Assembly: GCA_902621165.1 (NCBI GenBank)
Contig: CACNKX010000002.1
Location: forward strand, 124,001-188,000
Length of the DNA stretch: 64,000 nucleotides
Direction: 5' to 3'
Origin: an uncultured Alphaproteobacteria bacterium
GTDB taxonomy: Bacteria; Pseudomonadota; Alphaproteobacteria; HIMB59; GCA-002718135
Part shown: piece by piece, positions 50,117-59,543 of the stretch
How positions within the stretch are numbered: the first letter of the stretch is position 1
How the letters are laid out: every line of letters begins with the position of its first letter
The notes under the pieces: model-generated
What the model was told of the DNA's origin: nothing
Seen by the model: only the letters and a program-made list of their open reading frames with translations
Databases searched by the model: none
Translations under genes and position numbers: made by a program

Positions 50117-51100
50117 ATGAAACTAATTCCTGAATGGTATGAACACCAATATTGTTTGATTGCTTGGCCATGTAATAAAGATCTTTATGGTAAAATTATT
50201 AATAAAGCTAGAGATGAAGTTGCAAATTTAATTAATGAAATTGCAAAAACTGAGCATGTAATTGTATTTTCAAATAAAGAAGACATTAATGAAATTCAAA
50301 ATAAAACTGATCATAAAAATATTGATATTGTAGAGTGTAAATTAGATGATTCTTGGATGCGAGATATTGCACCTATATTTTATATCGAAGATGAAAAATT
50401 AAAATCAATTAGTTTTGAATTTAATGGTTATGGCAAATATCCAGATTATTTAAATGATAATAAAATATCAAAATTGATTTCAAACTATTTTAACATCCCA
50501 ACAAAAATTTCTGACTTAGTCATTGAAGGAGGTGCAATAACTTATGATGATAAAAAAAATTTGTTTAGCACTAAAAATGTAATATTTAATAAAAATAGAA
50601 AACAAAAACATAATAGTGAACATATTATTAATGAATTAAAGCTATTGTTTGATTTAAATTATATTTTTCTATTTGAAAATGGATTAATGGAGGATGATAC
50701 AGATGGTCATGTCGATAATTTATTATGCCCAATAGGGAAAAATCAATATTTAATTGCTACAACTCACAAATTAGATCCTAATTATGAAATATTAAAAAAA
50801 AACAAAACTGATCTTATTAAATTTTTTAAAGATACTAATCAGACATTTGATTTAATTGAAGTTCCCTTACCTACAAGAAAAAAAATTAATAATAAAAATA
50901 TTATTAGCTCTTACATAAATTTTTATTTCAGTAAAAATAAAATTATCTTACCTAAATTCAATGTTAAGGAAGATAATGAGGTAAAATTAACTTTTGAAAA
51001 GTTATTCCCAAATCGAGAAATTATGATGTTGGAAACAGAAAATATAAATTATGGTGGTGGAAATATTCATTGTATAACAATGAATGTGCCAAAAATATGA
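50117..51100 (+). CDS. aguA: Agmatine deiminase
   Basis: AguA turns agmatine into N-carbamoylputrescine and ammonia. The 327-residue protein begins LIPEWYEHQYCLIAWPCNKDLYG, where the W-x-EH-x...-AWP pattern is typical. It has DDSWMRDIAPIFYI, DLVIEGGAITYDD, the active-site His/Asp in MEDDTDGHVDNL, and the catalytic Cys in the C-terminal NYGGGNIHCITMN. It is divergent from the HD gene. The aguB start codon overlaps its stop (ATGA). Confidence 0.92.
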   Translation: MKLIPEWYEHQYCLIAWPCNKDLYGKIINKARDEVANLINEIAKTEHVIVFSNKEDINEIQNKTDHKNIDIVECKLDDSWMRDIAPIFYIEDEKLKSISFEFNGYGKYPDYLNDNKISKLISNYFNIPTKISDLVIEGGAITYDDKKNLFSTKNVIFNKNRKQKHNSEHIINELKLLFDLNYIFLFENGLMEDDTDGHVDNLLCPIGKNQYLIATTHKLDPNYEILKKNKTDLIKFFKDTNQTFDLIEVPLPTRKKINNKNIISSYINFYFSKNKIILPKFNVKEDNEVKLTFEKLFPNREIMMLETENINYGGGNIHCITMNVPKI

Positions 51101-51954
51101 AAGTAAAAGTAGCAACATCACAATTCAAGGCCATTAAAGGAGACTTTGACGCTAATTTAAATAAAGCAATTAGTTTAGTTGAAAAAGCATCAAATGAAAA
51201 TGTTGATATTTTACTTCTGCAAGAATTATTTCAAGATTATTATTTTTGTTCAACAAAAAATGATCAATTTTTTGATCTTGCAATTGATTTTCCTTCCCAT
51301 CCAATGTTCGAAAAATTATCTAATATTTGTAAAGATAAAAAGATTTCATTACCAATTAGTTTTTTTCAAAAAAAGGAAAATAAGTTTTTTAACTCTCTCG
51401 TTATGATTGATTCTTTAGGTAAAATAAGTGAAGTTTATAATAAATCTCACATTCCTGAAGGACCTGGCTATAATGAGAAGTATTATTTTGAAAAAGGCAA
51501 CACAGGCTTTATGGTTTTTGACACCCCTCTGGCAAAAGTTGGCTGTGCTATTTGTTGGGATCAGTGGTTTCCTGAATGTGCAAGAATACTAGCGTTGAAA
51601 GGCGCTGATTTAATTTTATACCCATCAGCAATTGGCTCTGAGCCGCACATGCCTGAATTAAATTCGAAGGATCATTGGATTAATACAATGGTAGGACATG
51701 CTGCTGCAAATCAAATCCCTATAATAACCTCGAATAGAATAGGCAAGGAGGTCGAAGCTGATATTGAATTAAATTTTTATGGTAATTCTTTTATATTGGA
51801 TCATCTTGGAAATGTAATAAATCGTATGAATGATAAGGATGAGGGAATAATAACAGCGACTCTAGATTTGTTAATTTCAAGAAAATATAGAAAATCATGG
51901 GGTAACTTTAGAGATAGAAGGCCTGATCTATATAAAAAAATTCTCGATTTTTAA
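51097..51954 (+). CDS. aguB: N-carbamoylputrescine amidase
   Basis: AguB hydrolyses N-carbamoylputrescine to putrescine, CO2 and ammonia. It is a nitrilase-superfamily protein of 285 residues. The catalytic triad is Glu in DILLLQELFQDYYFC, Lys in VYNKSHIPEGPGYNEKYYF and Cys in VGCAICWDQWFPECAR. I start at the ATG at 51097 (MKVKVATSQFKAI), which overlaps the aguA stop. The track start (TTG 51070) lies in aguA and adds nine unlikely residues. Together with aguA this makes putrescine from agmatine, and polyamine transport genes follow. Confidence 0.93.
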   Translation: MKVKVATSQFKAIKGDFDANLNKAISLVEKASNENVDILLLQELFQDYYFCSTKNDQFFDLAIDFPSHPMFEKLSNICKDKKISLPISFFQKKENKFFNSLVMIDSLGKISEVYNKSHIPEGPGYNEKYYFEKGNTGFMVFDTPLAKVGCAICWDQWFPECARILALKGADLILYPSAIGSEPHMPELNSKDHWINTMVGHAAANQIPIITSNRIGKEVEADIELNFYGNSFILDHLGNVINRMNDKDEGIITATLDLLISRKYRKSWGNFRDRRPDLYKKILDF

Positions 51955-51982
51955 TTTATTTTATTTAATGTAATTTTTATTT

Positions 51983-51990
51983 AGGAGGGG
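51983..51990 (+). promoter_or_regulatory. Strong ribosome-binding site of the polyamine-binding protein
   Basis: AGGAGGGG lies four bases before the ATG at 51995. Like the other substrate-binding-protein gene, this one has a much stronger site than most genes here, consistent with high expression of binding proteins. Confidence 0.75.
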
Positions 51991-51994
51991 AATA

Positions 51995-53047
51995 ATGCTT
52001 AAGTATTTTATATCTCTATTAGTTTTAATTTCTTTTTATGCTCAGGCTAAAGAAGAATTATTTATTTACAATTGGTCTGACTACATTGCCGAAGATACAA
52101 TTGAAAATTTTGAAAATGAATTTGGCATTGATGTAACTTATGATGTTTTTGATTCAAATGAGGTTCTTGAAGCTAAACTTTTAGCTGGTGGGTCTGGATA
52201 TGATATTGTCGTGCCTTCTGGTTCTTTTTTAGAAAACCAAATCAAGGCTGGAGTTTTTCAAAAACTTGATAAGGCTCAACTTTCAAACATTGGTAATTTA
52301 GATCCTGATGTACTAGCAAAAATTGATGCACATGATCCAGGAGGTCAATACTCGATAAATTATATGTATGGCACTACAGGTATTGGCTATAATACTGATA
52401 AAGTTGATGAAAATGATATTACAAGTTGGAGCATTTTGTTTGATCCAGCTATTGCATCAAAATATGCAGATTGTGGAATCGCAATGTTGGATGCTCCTAC
52501 AGAGGTTATGGAAATCGCTTTAAAATACGTTGGAAAAGATCCTTATACAGAGGATGAGAAAGATTATGAGGTTGCTCTTGAAATGTTACAGCAAATAAGA
52601 CCTTACATAAGATATTTTGATTCTTCTCAATATATTGATGATTTAGCAAATGGAGAGATCTGTTTGACTATGGGATGGTCTGGTGATGTTTTCCTAGCTG
52701 CTGATGAAGCTGCAGATGGCGTAGAAGCTTGGTACTCAATTCCATCTGAAGGAACTGTAATATGGTTTGATATGATGGCTATTCCAGCTGATGCAAAAAA
52801 TGTTGAGAATGCCCACAAATTTATAAATTATATTTTAAGACCTCAAGTTGCTGCTGATATTACAAACTACGTTTGGTATTCAAATCCAAATAAAGCAGCC
52901 AATGAACTAGTTGATCCTGAAATTTTTGAAGATCCTGCTATTTATCCAGATGAAGCAACTTTAAGTATGCTTTTTGCTGATACAGCTGACTCTCCAAAAA
53001 AATCTAAATTATCAACTAAATATTTCAATAAATTTAAATCAAATTAA
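51995..53047 (+). CDS. Polyamine ABC transporter substrate-binding protein (PotF/PotD-like)
   Basis: A 350-residue periplasmic protein with a signal peptide (MLKYFISLLVLISFYAQA, cleavage after A18 or so), followed by KEELFIYNWSDYIAEDTIENFENEFGIDVTYDVFDSNEVLEAKLLAGGSGYDIVVPSG. The NWSDYI and DSNE stretches are characteristic of PotF/PotD. It would deliver putrescine, spermidine or agmatine. The aguAB genes upstream make agmatine or putrescine plausible. A perfect 13-bp hairpin follows the stop. Confidence 0.92.
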   Translation: MLKYFISLLVLISFYAQAKEELFIYNWSDYIAEDTIENFENEFGIDVTYDVFDSNEVLEAKLLAGGSGYDIVVPSGSFLENQIKAGVFQKLDKAQLSNIGNLDPDVLAKIDAHDPGGQYSINYMYGTTGIGYNTDKVDENDITSWSILFDPAIASKYADCGIAMLDAPTEVMEIALKYVGKDPYTEDEKDYEVALEMLQQIRPYIRYFDSSQYIDDLANGEICLTMGWSGDVFLAADEAADGVEAWYSIPSEGTVIWFDMMAIPADAKNVENAHKFINYILRPQVAADITNYVWYSNPNKAANELVDPEIFEDPAIYPDEATLSMLFADTADSPKKSKLSTKYFNKFKSN

Positions 53048-53062
53048 AAAATATACTTCATT

Positions 53063-53092
53063 TCAGCACTAATATATTAATATTAGTGCTGA
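53063..53092 (+). promoter_or_regulatory. Perfect 13-bp hairpin between binding-protein and ATPase genes
   Basis: TCAGCACTAATAT (53063-53075) and ATATTAGTGCTGA (53080-53092) are perfect inverted repeats with a four-base ATTA loop. The hairpin starts 16 bases after the PotF-like stop and ends 7 bases before the ATG of the ATPase. No U-run follows, so it looks like a 3'-end stabiliser or partial attenuator inside the operon. Confidence 0.75.
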
Positions 53093-53098
53093 TTTAAG

Positions 53099-54166
53099 AT
53101 GGATAATAATTTTCTAGTAATTGAAAATATTTCTAAATCCTTTGGAGATAACAAAGTTTTAGAAAATATTAATTTAAATATTTCAAAATCTGAATTTTTT
53201 GGTCTCCTAGGATCTTCGGGTTCAGGCAAAACTACCTTACTAAGAATACTAGGGGGATTTGAGAAGCCAGATACAGGACGTGTAATCCTCGACGGAACAG
53301 ACATAACAAACCTTGAACCTTTTGATAGACCATTAAATTATATGTTTCAATCGTATGCTCTATTTCCTCACTTAAACGTATTTAATAATTTAGCTTTTGG
53401 AATAAAAGAAAATTTTACTCGAAAAGAAATTGAAATAACCGTAAGAAATATTGCCGAACTTTTATCTATTGAACATTTATTAAATAGAAGAATTAAGCAA
53501 TTATCAGGTGGAGAGCAGCAACGAGTTGCCCTTGGAAGGTGCTTAATAAAAAAACCTAAGTTATTATTGTTAGATGAGCCTCTTGCAGCACTAGATAAAA
53601 AACTAAGATCAAAAACGCAATTAGAGTTAACAACACTCCAAAAGAAACTAAAAATTACATTTGTTTTTGTTACCCATGATCAGGAAGAAGCAATGTCCTT
53701 ATCTGATAGAATGGCAATAATGAAGAATGGTCTTATTTTGGAATGCTCTAGCCCTGAAGAGATTTATGAAAATCCTAAAAGTCTTTATACTGCCAATTTT
53801 ATAGGAATTGCAAATATAATTGAGATTTATAAGAAAGATGAAAATTTTTATTCTGATGATTTAGGTATAAATTTTAAATTAAACAAAGAATTAAAAAATA
53901 CAAAAACTAATATTTTACTAAGACCAGAGAAAATAAAAATACAATCAATAAATAATTTGAAAACAAGTTCATTTAATTCCTTTAGTGGAGAAATTTTAGA
54001 AAAATCATATTTGGGAAGTTTTACACGTTATGAAATTAAAATTAAAAATATGATAATTTCAGTTTTAGATCAGAATTTTAACTCAAGCTCAAATTATAAT
54101 TTCCCAAAAGGGGAAAAAGTCATTTGTAGTTGGGAAAGTGAATCAATCAAGGTTTTAGAGGATTAA
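53099..54166 (+). CDS. Polyamine ABC transporter ATP-binding protein (PotA/PotG-like)
   Basis: A 355-residue ABC ATPase. Walker A is GSSGSGKTT (about residues 38-46) in FGLLGSSGSGKTTLLRILGGFEKP. The signature is LSGGEQQRVALGR and Walker B is LLLLDEPLAALD. H-loop FVFVTHDQEEAMSL is present, followed by a C-terminal TOBE-like domain of about 110 residues, typical of polyamine and iron-type ATPases. It follows the hairpin. TTG of the next permease begins directly after its stop. Confidence 0.94.
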   Translation: MDNNFLVIENISKSFGDNKVLENINLNISKSEFFGLLGSSGSGKTTLLRILGGFEKPDTGRVILDGTDITNLEPFDRPLNYMFQSYALFPHLNVFNNLAFGIKENFTRKEIEITVRNIAELLSIEHLLNRRIKQLSGGEQQRVALGRCLIKKPKLLLLDEPLAALDKKLRSKTQLELTTLQKKLKITFVFVTHDQEEAMSLSDRMAIMKNGLILECSSPEEIYENPKSLYTANFIGIANIIEIYKKDENFYSDDLGINFKLNKELKNTKTNILLRPEKIKIQSINNLKTSSFNSFSGEILEKSYLGSFTRYEIKIKNMIISVLDQNFNSSSNYNFPKGEKVICSWESESIKVLED

Positions 54167-55054
54167 TTGAAAAATAAATTATTCGAAAAATATTTTGTTT
54201 TTAGTCCTTATTTTTGGCTTATTCTATTTTTTTTTATACCATTAGCTATAATTTTTAAAATATCAATTTCGGTATCTGAATGGGGGATGCCTCCTTATCA
54301 AGATATTTTTCTTTTTGATAATGGATTTAAGATCAATACTACATTTGAAAACTATGTTTATATATTTAGTGATTATTACTATATTGGATCTTTTGTAAAC
54401 TCTTTGATACTAGCTCTAATATCTACTTTTTTTTGTTTACTTATTGGGTTCCCATTAGCTTTTTATATTGCGACTTCAAATATCAGATTAAGAAATATCC
54501 TATTAGTTTTAGTAGTTATTCCATTTTGGTCATCATTTTTATTAAGAGTATATGCATGGAAAATAATTTTACAGAATAATGGAATTTTAAATATAATACT
54601 TCTAAACCTAGGCATAACATCAGAACCACTTCAATTATTATACAATCAATATGCTGTCATCATGGGAATTGTATACACTTATTTACCTTTGATGATTTTA
54701 CCACTCTATGGATACTTAAATAAATTTGACTTAAATTTAATTGAAGCATCAAAAGATTTAGGATTAAATCGTATTAAAACCTTTTTTAAAGTTATTCTTC
54801 CTTTGTCTGTTCCAGGAATTGTCGCTGGATCTTTATTAGTTTTTATACCTGTTGTTGGAGAATTTATTATACCCGAAATGTTAGGTGGTAGTGATAGATT
54901 ATATTATGGAAAAATATTATGGGAGGAATTCTTTGTTAATAGAAATTGGCCAGGTGCTAGTGCTTTAGCTTTTAGTGGAATTATTATTTTGGTTTTGCCA
55001 ATTGTTATTTTTCAAATACTTTATTCTCGTTGGAGTCAAAAAAATGAAATCTAG
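54167..55054 (+). CDS. Polyamine ABC transporter permease (PotB/PotH-like)
   Basis: A 295-residue inner-membrane permease with about six helices. The first is YFWLILFFFIPLAIIFKISIS. The EAA coupling loop is LIEASKDLGLNRIKTFFKVILPLSVPGIVAGS. FIIPEMLGGSDRLYYG is typical of PotB/PotH. The start is TTG immediately after the ATPase stop, chosen because no ATG precedes the first helix. It overlaps the next permease gene by 11 bases. Confidence 0.9.
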   Translation: MKNKLFEKYFVFSPYFWLILFFFIPLAIIFKISISVSEWGMPPYQDIFLFDNGFKINTTFENYVYIFSDYYYIGSFVNSLILALISTFFCLLIGFPLAFYIATSNIRLRNILLVLVVIPFWSSFLLRVYAWKIILQNNGILNIILLNLGITSEPLQLLYNQYAVIMGIVYTYLPLMILPLYGYLNKFDLNLIEASKDLGLNRIKTFFKVILPLSVPGIVAGSLLVFIPVVGEFIIPEMLGGSDRLYYGKILWEEFFVNRNWPGASALAFSGIIILVLPIVIFQILYSRWSQKNEI

Positions 55055-55838
55055 TTTAATCAAAAGTACAGTTATTTTTTTAGGTTTATTTTTTTTATAT
55101 TTCCCAATTTTAGTTTTAATTTTTTACTCATTTAATGAAAATAAGAGAGTAATGGTTTGGAAAGGATTTTCTTTAAGATGGTACAATGAGTTATTTAATA
55201 ATGAACAAATAATTGAGGCATTTATTATTAGTATTAAAATTGCAGCTTTGTCTGCAACTTTTGCTACAATTTTAGGACTTATGATTGGATATTCACTTGT
55301 AAGAATAAGAAAAATTCCTTTTAAATCATTTTATATTTTTCTTTCATCAACACCTTTGGTTTTACCAGAATTAATTTTAGGTCTTTCAATGTTACTTTTT
55401 TTTATAAGCTTAAATAATGTAATTGGATTTCCATCATCTAGAGGGCAATTAACTATTTTCATATCACACGTTACTTTTTGTATTGCATTTGTTGCAATTA
55501 TTATTCAAGCAAGATTAACTGACTTTAACAAAAATATTGAGGAAGCTGCGATGGATCTAGGCTATAATTATACCAAGGTACTCTATAAGATAACTTTACC
55601 AATAATTTTACCTTCTATTATTGCTGGTTGGCTATTAGCTTTTACAATTTCTTTAGATGATCTAGTTGTTGCGAGTTTTACTACTGGGCCTGGAGCTAAC
55701 ACATTGCCAATTGTAGTTTTTTCTAAAGTTAGATTAGGATTGAGTCCTGAAGTAAACGCATTATCAGCAATTTTAATGTTTGCTTTAATAATAATTGGTT
55801 TATTTTATTTTTATTTTAATAAAAAATTTAAACATTAA
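55044..55838 (+). CDS. Polyamine ABC transporter permease (PotC/PotI-like)
   Basis: The second permease of the polyamine transporter. I take the ATG at 55044 (MKSSLIKSTVIFLG), since the track's 54975 start adds 23 residues inside potB-like coding sequence. The 264-residue protein has YFPILVLIFYSFNENKRVMVWKGFSLRWYNELF, the classic PotC start. The EAA loop is IEEAAMDLGYNYTKVLYKITLPIILPSIIAG, and ISLDDLVVASFTTGPGANTLP follows. Its 3' end overlaps by 11 bases the convergent puuA-like gene. Confidence 0.91.
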   Translation: MKSSLIKSTVIFLGLFFLYFPILVLIFYSFNENKRVMVWKGFSLRWYNELFNNEQIIEAFIISIKIAALSATFATILGLMIGYSLVRIRKIPFKSFYIFLSSTPLVLPELILGLSMLLFFISLNNVIGFPSSRGQLTIFISHVTFCIAFVAIIIQARLTDFNKNIEEAAMDLGYNYTKVLYKITLPIILPSIIAGWLLAFTISLDDLVVASFTTGPGANTLPIVVFSKVRLGLSPEVNALSAILMFALIIIGLFYFYFNKKFKH

Positions 55839-57195
55839 GTAATAAATATTCTCGCTCCCAAGAACTTATTACTGATAAATAAGCTTGATACTCAACTCTT
55901 CTTATCGCAGCAATCGACCTTACAAATTTTTCATTAAATATGGATTTTATATCTTCATCATTTTCAAAGAGAGTTAACGATTCATCCATATTTTTAGGTA
56001 GATTAGAATTTTTATCTTTAAATGCACTATCTTTAGTTTCTGGATTTGGTTTTAAATTATTTTTCATTCCTAAATATCCTGAAGCTAAATTAGCTGCAAA
56101 AACTAGATATGGATTTGTATCAGATCCAGGAATTCTATTTTCAATACGTATATTCCTTTCCTCAATTGATGGAATTCTAAAACCACAACTTCTATTACCT
56201 ATTCCCCATTTAACATTTTTAGGAGCACCCCAAGTTGCAAACAATCTTCTAAATGAATTTATATTTGGAGCGTATATTGGCATTAATAATGGAGTATATT
56301 TTTCCAAACCACCTAAATAGCTTTTCATTTTTTTTGAAATTTTAGTTGATTGATTAAAAAAAATATTTTTATTTTTTTCATTATATATCGATTGATGTAT
56401 GTGCATTGCGCTACCAGGTTGGTTCTCCATAGGTTTTGCCATAAATGTTGCATGAAGTTTATGTTTCAAAGCTGACTGTCTTAAAGTTCTTTTAAATAAA
56501 AATACCTGGTCTGCTAGATCTAAAGGATCACCATGTTGAAAATTAATTTCCATCTGAGCTGAGCCAGATTCATGATTAATAGTATCAATTTCAATATTTT
56601 GTGCTTCACAATAATTATATACATCCTCAAAAAGATGATCAAATTCGTTAACAGCATCTATACCCAAGGCCTGCTTACCTGTTTCTTGTCTACCTGATTG
56701 ACCTACTGGCACTTCAAGGGGATAATCTGAGTCAGCATTAGGTTTCACTAAATAAAATTCTAACTCTGGTGAAACAATTGGAGTTAATTTATCTTTTTTA
56801 TAAAGTTTTAAAATATTTTTTAGAGCATTCCTGCTAGAATTTATAACATCATCTCCGTTAAGATTTATTGCATCACAGATAATTTGTGCAGTAGGGTCGT
56901 CGTACCATGGCACTACTCTCATTGTATTAAAATCTGGTTTTAAAATTACATCAATGTCAGTTGGATTATAAACACTTCTTGGTAAAGCTCCGGCAGAGTC
57001 CTCAGTTGCATAATCTCCTGATATCGTTTGAATAAAAGTTGACTGAGGTAATCTGTGACTTTCATCTTCCAGTCCTTTTAAAAATTTGTTAGTTGGTAAA
57101 ATTTTTCCCCTTGCTATACCTCCAAGATCTGGAACTAAACATTCAACTTCAGTAATAGAGTTTTCATGAAACCAATTTTGAAATTTTTCAATCAT
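55828..57195 (-). CDS. Glutamine-synthetase-family enzyme, probable gamma-glutamylpolyamine synthetase (PuuA-like)
   Basis: A 455-residue protein of the glutamine synthetase fold. Motifs include ITEVECLVPDLGGIARGKILP at the N-terminus, SPELEFYLV with catalytic Glu, HESGSAQMEINFQHGDP, GSAMHIHQSIYN and NRSCGFRIPS. The absence of the classic glutamine synthetase adenylylation loop and the neighbours fit PuuA, which joins glutamate to putrescine using ATP. It is convergent with the permease gene and divergent from the PuuB-like oxidase (50-base gap). Confidence 0.87.
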   Translation of the reverse strand: MIEKFQNWFHENSITEVECLVPDLGGIARGKILPTNKFLKGLEDESHRLPQSTFIQTISGDYATEDSAGALPRSVYNPTDIDVILKPDFNTMRVVPWYDDPTAQIICDAINLNGDDVINSSRNALKNILKLYKKDKLTPIVSPELEFYLVKPNADSDYPLEVPVGQSGRQETGKQALGIDAVNEFDHLFEDVYNYCEAQNIEIDTINHESGSAQMEINFQHGDPLDLADQVFLFKRTLRQSALKHKLHATFMAKPMENQPGSAMHIHQSIYNEKNKNIFFNQSTKISKKMKSYLGGLEKYTPLLMPIYAPNINSFRRLFATWGAPKNVKWGIGNRSCGFRIPSIEERNIRIENRIPGSDTNPYLVFAANLASGYLGMKNNLKPNPETKDSAFKDKNSNLPKNMDESLTLFENDEDIKSIFNEKFVRSIAAIRRVEYQAYLSVISSWEREYLLLNV

Positions 57196-57245
57196 ATTGA
57201 GAGTGTTTGTTTACTAATTATTATTAAACCATTAAAGATAAGTTA

Positions 57246-58568
57246 ATGTTTACTACAAAAAAAAGGACTTTTAATCAACATGATAATGAAAAAGAGAGTT
57301 TTTATAAATTTTCAGCACCTAATTTTCCTAATCAAATTAAATTAAATGATAATATTTCAACTGATGTATGTATTATTGGAGGTGGTTTAACAGGTATTTC
57401 TTCAGCATTAAATTTATCTAATCAAGGTTTATCAATAACGATTTTGGAAGCAAATAAAGTTGGATCTGGTGCTTCTGGTAGGAATGGCGGTCAACTAGGA
57501 ATTGGAATGAGAAAAGACCAATTTTATTTAGAAAAAAAATTTGGTATTGAAAAAGCAAAATTTTTTTGGAAAGTTGGATTAGATGCTGTTTCTAATGTAG
57601 TTAATTTAATTAAAAAATACAAAATTGACTGTGCACTTAGACAAGGTGTTCTTCATGTAGGCAACACAAAAAAAGATTATAAATATTTTCAAGATGAAAT
57701 TGAGCATATGCAGAAGAATTATAATTATAATAATTATGAATACTTTGACCATAATTCAATAAGAGATGAAGTTAATAGTGACAGATATTTTTCTGGAATG
57801 CTTTTAGAGGATTCTTATCATTTAAACCCATTAAAACTGACATATGGTTTAGCAGAACAGTGTTTAGCTAATGGTATAGATATATATGAAAATTCTCCGG
57901 CTGATAAAATTGTTGATAATCAAAAAGAAGTTATAATTCACTCTGGAAAAAATATTATTAAAGCAAAGAAAGTAATTATTGGTTGCAATGGCTATCTTGA
58001 CAATCTTTTAGGATCAAAGAGAAATTATTTTATGCCTATAAATAATTATATTATTGCAACAGAACCTCTCGGAAAAGATCTCGCAAGTAAATTAATCAAA
58101 AGAAATTGTGGCGTAATAGATTCTAGATTTATGATTGATTATTATAGATTTTCAGAAGACTACAGACTTCTTTTTGGTGGACCTGAAACAATTACATCTC
58201 ATTTTGTAAAAGACGCAAAGAGTTTTGTCTCAAATCGAATGTATAAAGTTTTTCCTGAATTAAAAAAATTTAAAATTGAATTTTCTTGGGGAGGTACATT
58301 GGCAATATCGATTAATAGATTGCCTATCTTTGGAACTATAATGAATCAAAAGTTATATTATGCTCATGCTTACTCTGGGCATGGGTTAGCTATGAGTATT
58401 ATGGGAGGAAAAATGGTAGCTGAAAAAATTTTAAATAAATCAAATAATTTTGATATGTTTGAGCAAATTAATCATTTTAAAATTCCAGGTGGCAACATGT
58501 TTAGAAGACCATTGTATTCTTCAGCCATTATTTATTATAGGTTAATGGATTATTTAAATAGATTGTAA
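57246..58568 (+). CDS. FAD-dependent oxidoreductase, probable gamma-glutamylputrescine oxidase (PuuB-like)
   Basis: A 440-residue DAO-family flavoenzyme. FAD motif is VCIIGGGLTGISSALNLSNQG, followed by LEANKVGSGASGRNGGQLGIG, typical of PuuB and related amine oxidases. The C-terminal YAHAYSGHGLAMSIMGGKMVAEKI completes the FAD domain. It would oxidise gamma-glutamylputrescine to the aldehyde. PuuC and PuuD are not in the window, so the rest of the pathway is elsewhere. The neighbour PuuA-like gene and polyamine transporter support the call. Confidence 0.87.
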   Translation: MFTTKKRTFNQHDNEKESFYKFSAPNFPNQIKLNDNISTDVCIIGGGLTGISSALNLSNQGLSITILEANKVGSGASGRNGGQLGIGMRKDQFYLEKKFGIEKAKFFWKVGLDAVSNVVNLIKKYKIDCALRQGVLHVGNTKKDYKYFQDEIEHMQKNYNYNNYEYFDHNSIRDEVNSDRYFSGMLLEDSYHLNPLKLTYGLAEQCLANGIDIYENSPADKIVDNQKEVIIHSGKNIIKAKKVIIGCNGYLDNLLGSKRNYFMPINNYIIATEPLGKDLASKLIKRNCGVIDSRFMIDYYRFSEDYRLLFGGPETITSHFVKDAKSFVSNRMYKVFPELKKFKIEFSWGGTLAISINRLPIFGTIMNQKLYYAHAYSGHGLAMSIMGGKMVAEKILNKSNNFDMFEQINHFKIPGGNMFRRPLYSSAIIYYRLMDYLNRL

Positions 58569-59486
58569 TTACTTAATTGCTCTTCTTAATCTGTCATTTA
58601 TAGTTTTTCCAAGCCCTTTATCAGGTATTTCTACTACAGCAATTTTTTTGCATCTACTTTGATCTAATTTATGAAGATAATGGTAAAAATTTTTTGCTGC
58701 TTCATTTAAATTTTTTTTATTACTCAAATTTAAATTAATTATTTTAGATTTTAATTTATTATTGCCAAAATTTAATAAACCTTCATTTTTTAGTATTCTC
58801 TTAGCATTCATTCTTATTGGCTTTAAAGTTGAGTAATGTTTTTTTAAATTACCAGGAGAAATAGATGATTTCTTTTTAATTTTTACTTTTGCATATTTAT
58901 TTAGATCTTCTACAGTTATGCTGCCATATCTTAATACTTCAATTTCATTATTGGTATCAATTCTAACAACTGTGGACTCTAGTCCATGAGAAGACTGTTT
59001 ATCTTTTAAAACAAATATTTTTTTTACTAGAATAGGATCAATATCCATAATATTGGTTACGGAAGTTCTTTCTGACAGATTAGCACTAGGGGCTGCAATA
59101 GGTAGGTCAAATAAAGTAATTAATTTTTTAGCCAATTTATTACCGGGAATTCTGCAGCCAACTAAAGTTGAGTTGTTAGAGACTAATTTTGATATTTTAG
59201 AATTTTTCTTTTTTTTTAATATTATTGTCAAAGGACCAGGCCAGAATTTTGAACCTAATTTTTTTTCAAATTTATTTAAAATAAAATATTTTTCTATTTG
59301 TTTAATACTTTTAAAGTGACAGATAATTGGATTACTTCGTGGTCTTTTTTTTACTTTAAAAATAGATTTTACAGCCTCATCATTTGTTGCATCTGCTCCA
59401 AGACCAAATACTGTTTCTGTGGGAAATATTACAAGTTCTCCACTGCTTAATAAATTTTTTGCAATATCTAACTTATTTTTTTTCAT
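58569..59486 (-). CDS. L-threonylcarbamoyladenylate synthase (Sua5/TsaC family)
   Basis: This enzyme makes threonylcarbamoyl-AMP from threonine, bicarbonate and ATP for the t6A modification of tRNAs. It starts with LSSGELVIFPTETVFGLGADATNDEAVKSIFKVKKRPRSNPIICH, the diagnostic KR...PxxNP segment. Further motifs are VGCRIPGN and PIAAPSANLSERTSVTN. At 305 residues it is the long Sua5 form with a C-terminal extension. It converges with the PuuB-like gene and is divergent from parA. Confidence 0.93.
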   Translation of the reverse strand: MKKNKLDIAKNLLSSGELVIFPTETVFGLGADATNDEAVKSIFKVKKRPRSNPIICHFKSIKQIEKYFILNKFEKKLGSKFWPGPLTIILKKKKNSKISKLVSNNSTLVGCRIPGNKLAKKLITLFDLPIAAPSANLSERTSVTNIMDIDPILVKKIFVLKDKQSSHGLESTVVRIDTNNEIEVLRYGSITVEDLNKYAKVKIKKKSSISPGNLKKHYSTLKPIRMNAKRILKNEGLLNFGNNKLKSKIINLNLSNKKNLNEAAKNFYHYLHKLDQSRCKKIAVVEIPDKGLGKTINDRLRRAIK

Positions 59487-59543
59487 ATTTTTTTATAAAA
59501 TGTTTCCATCTATCTTTAAAATAGTTATTATCAATACTTGTAT

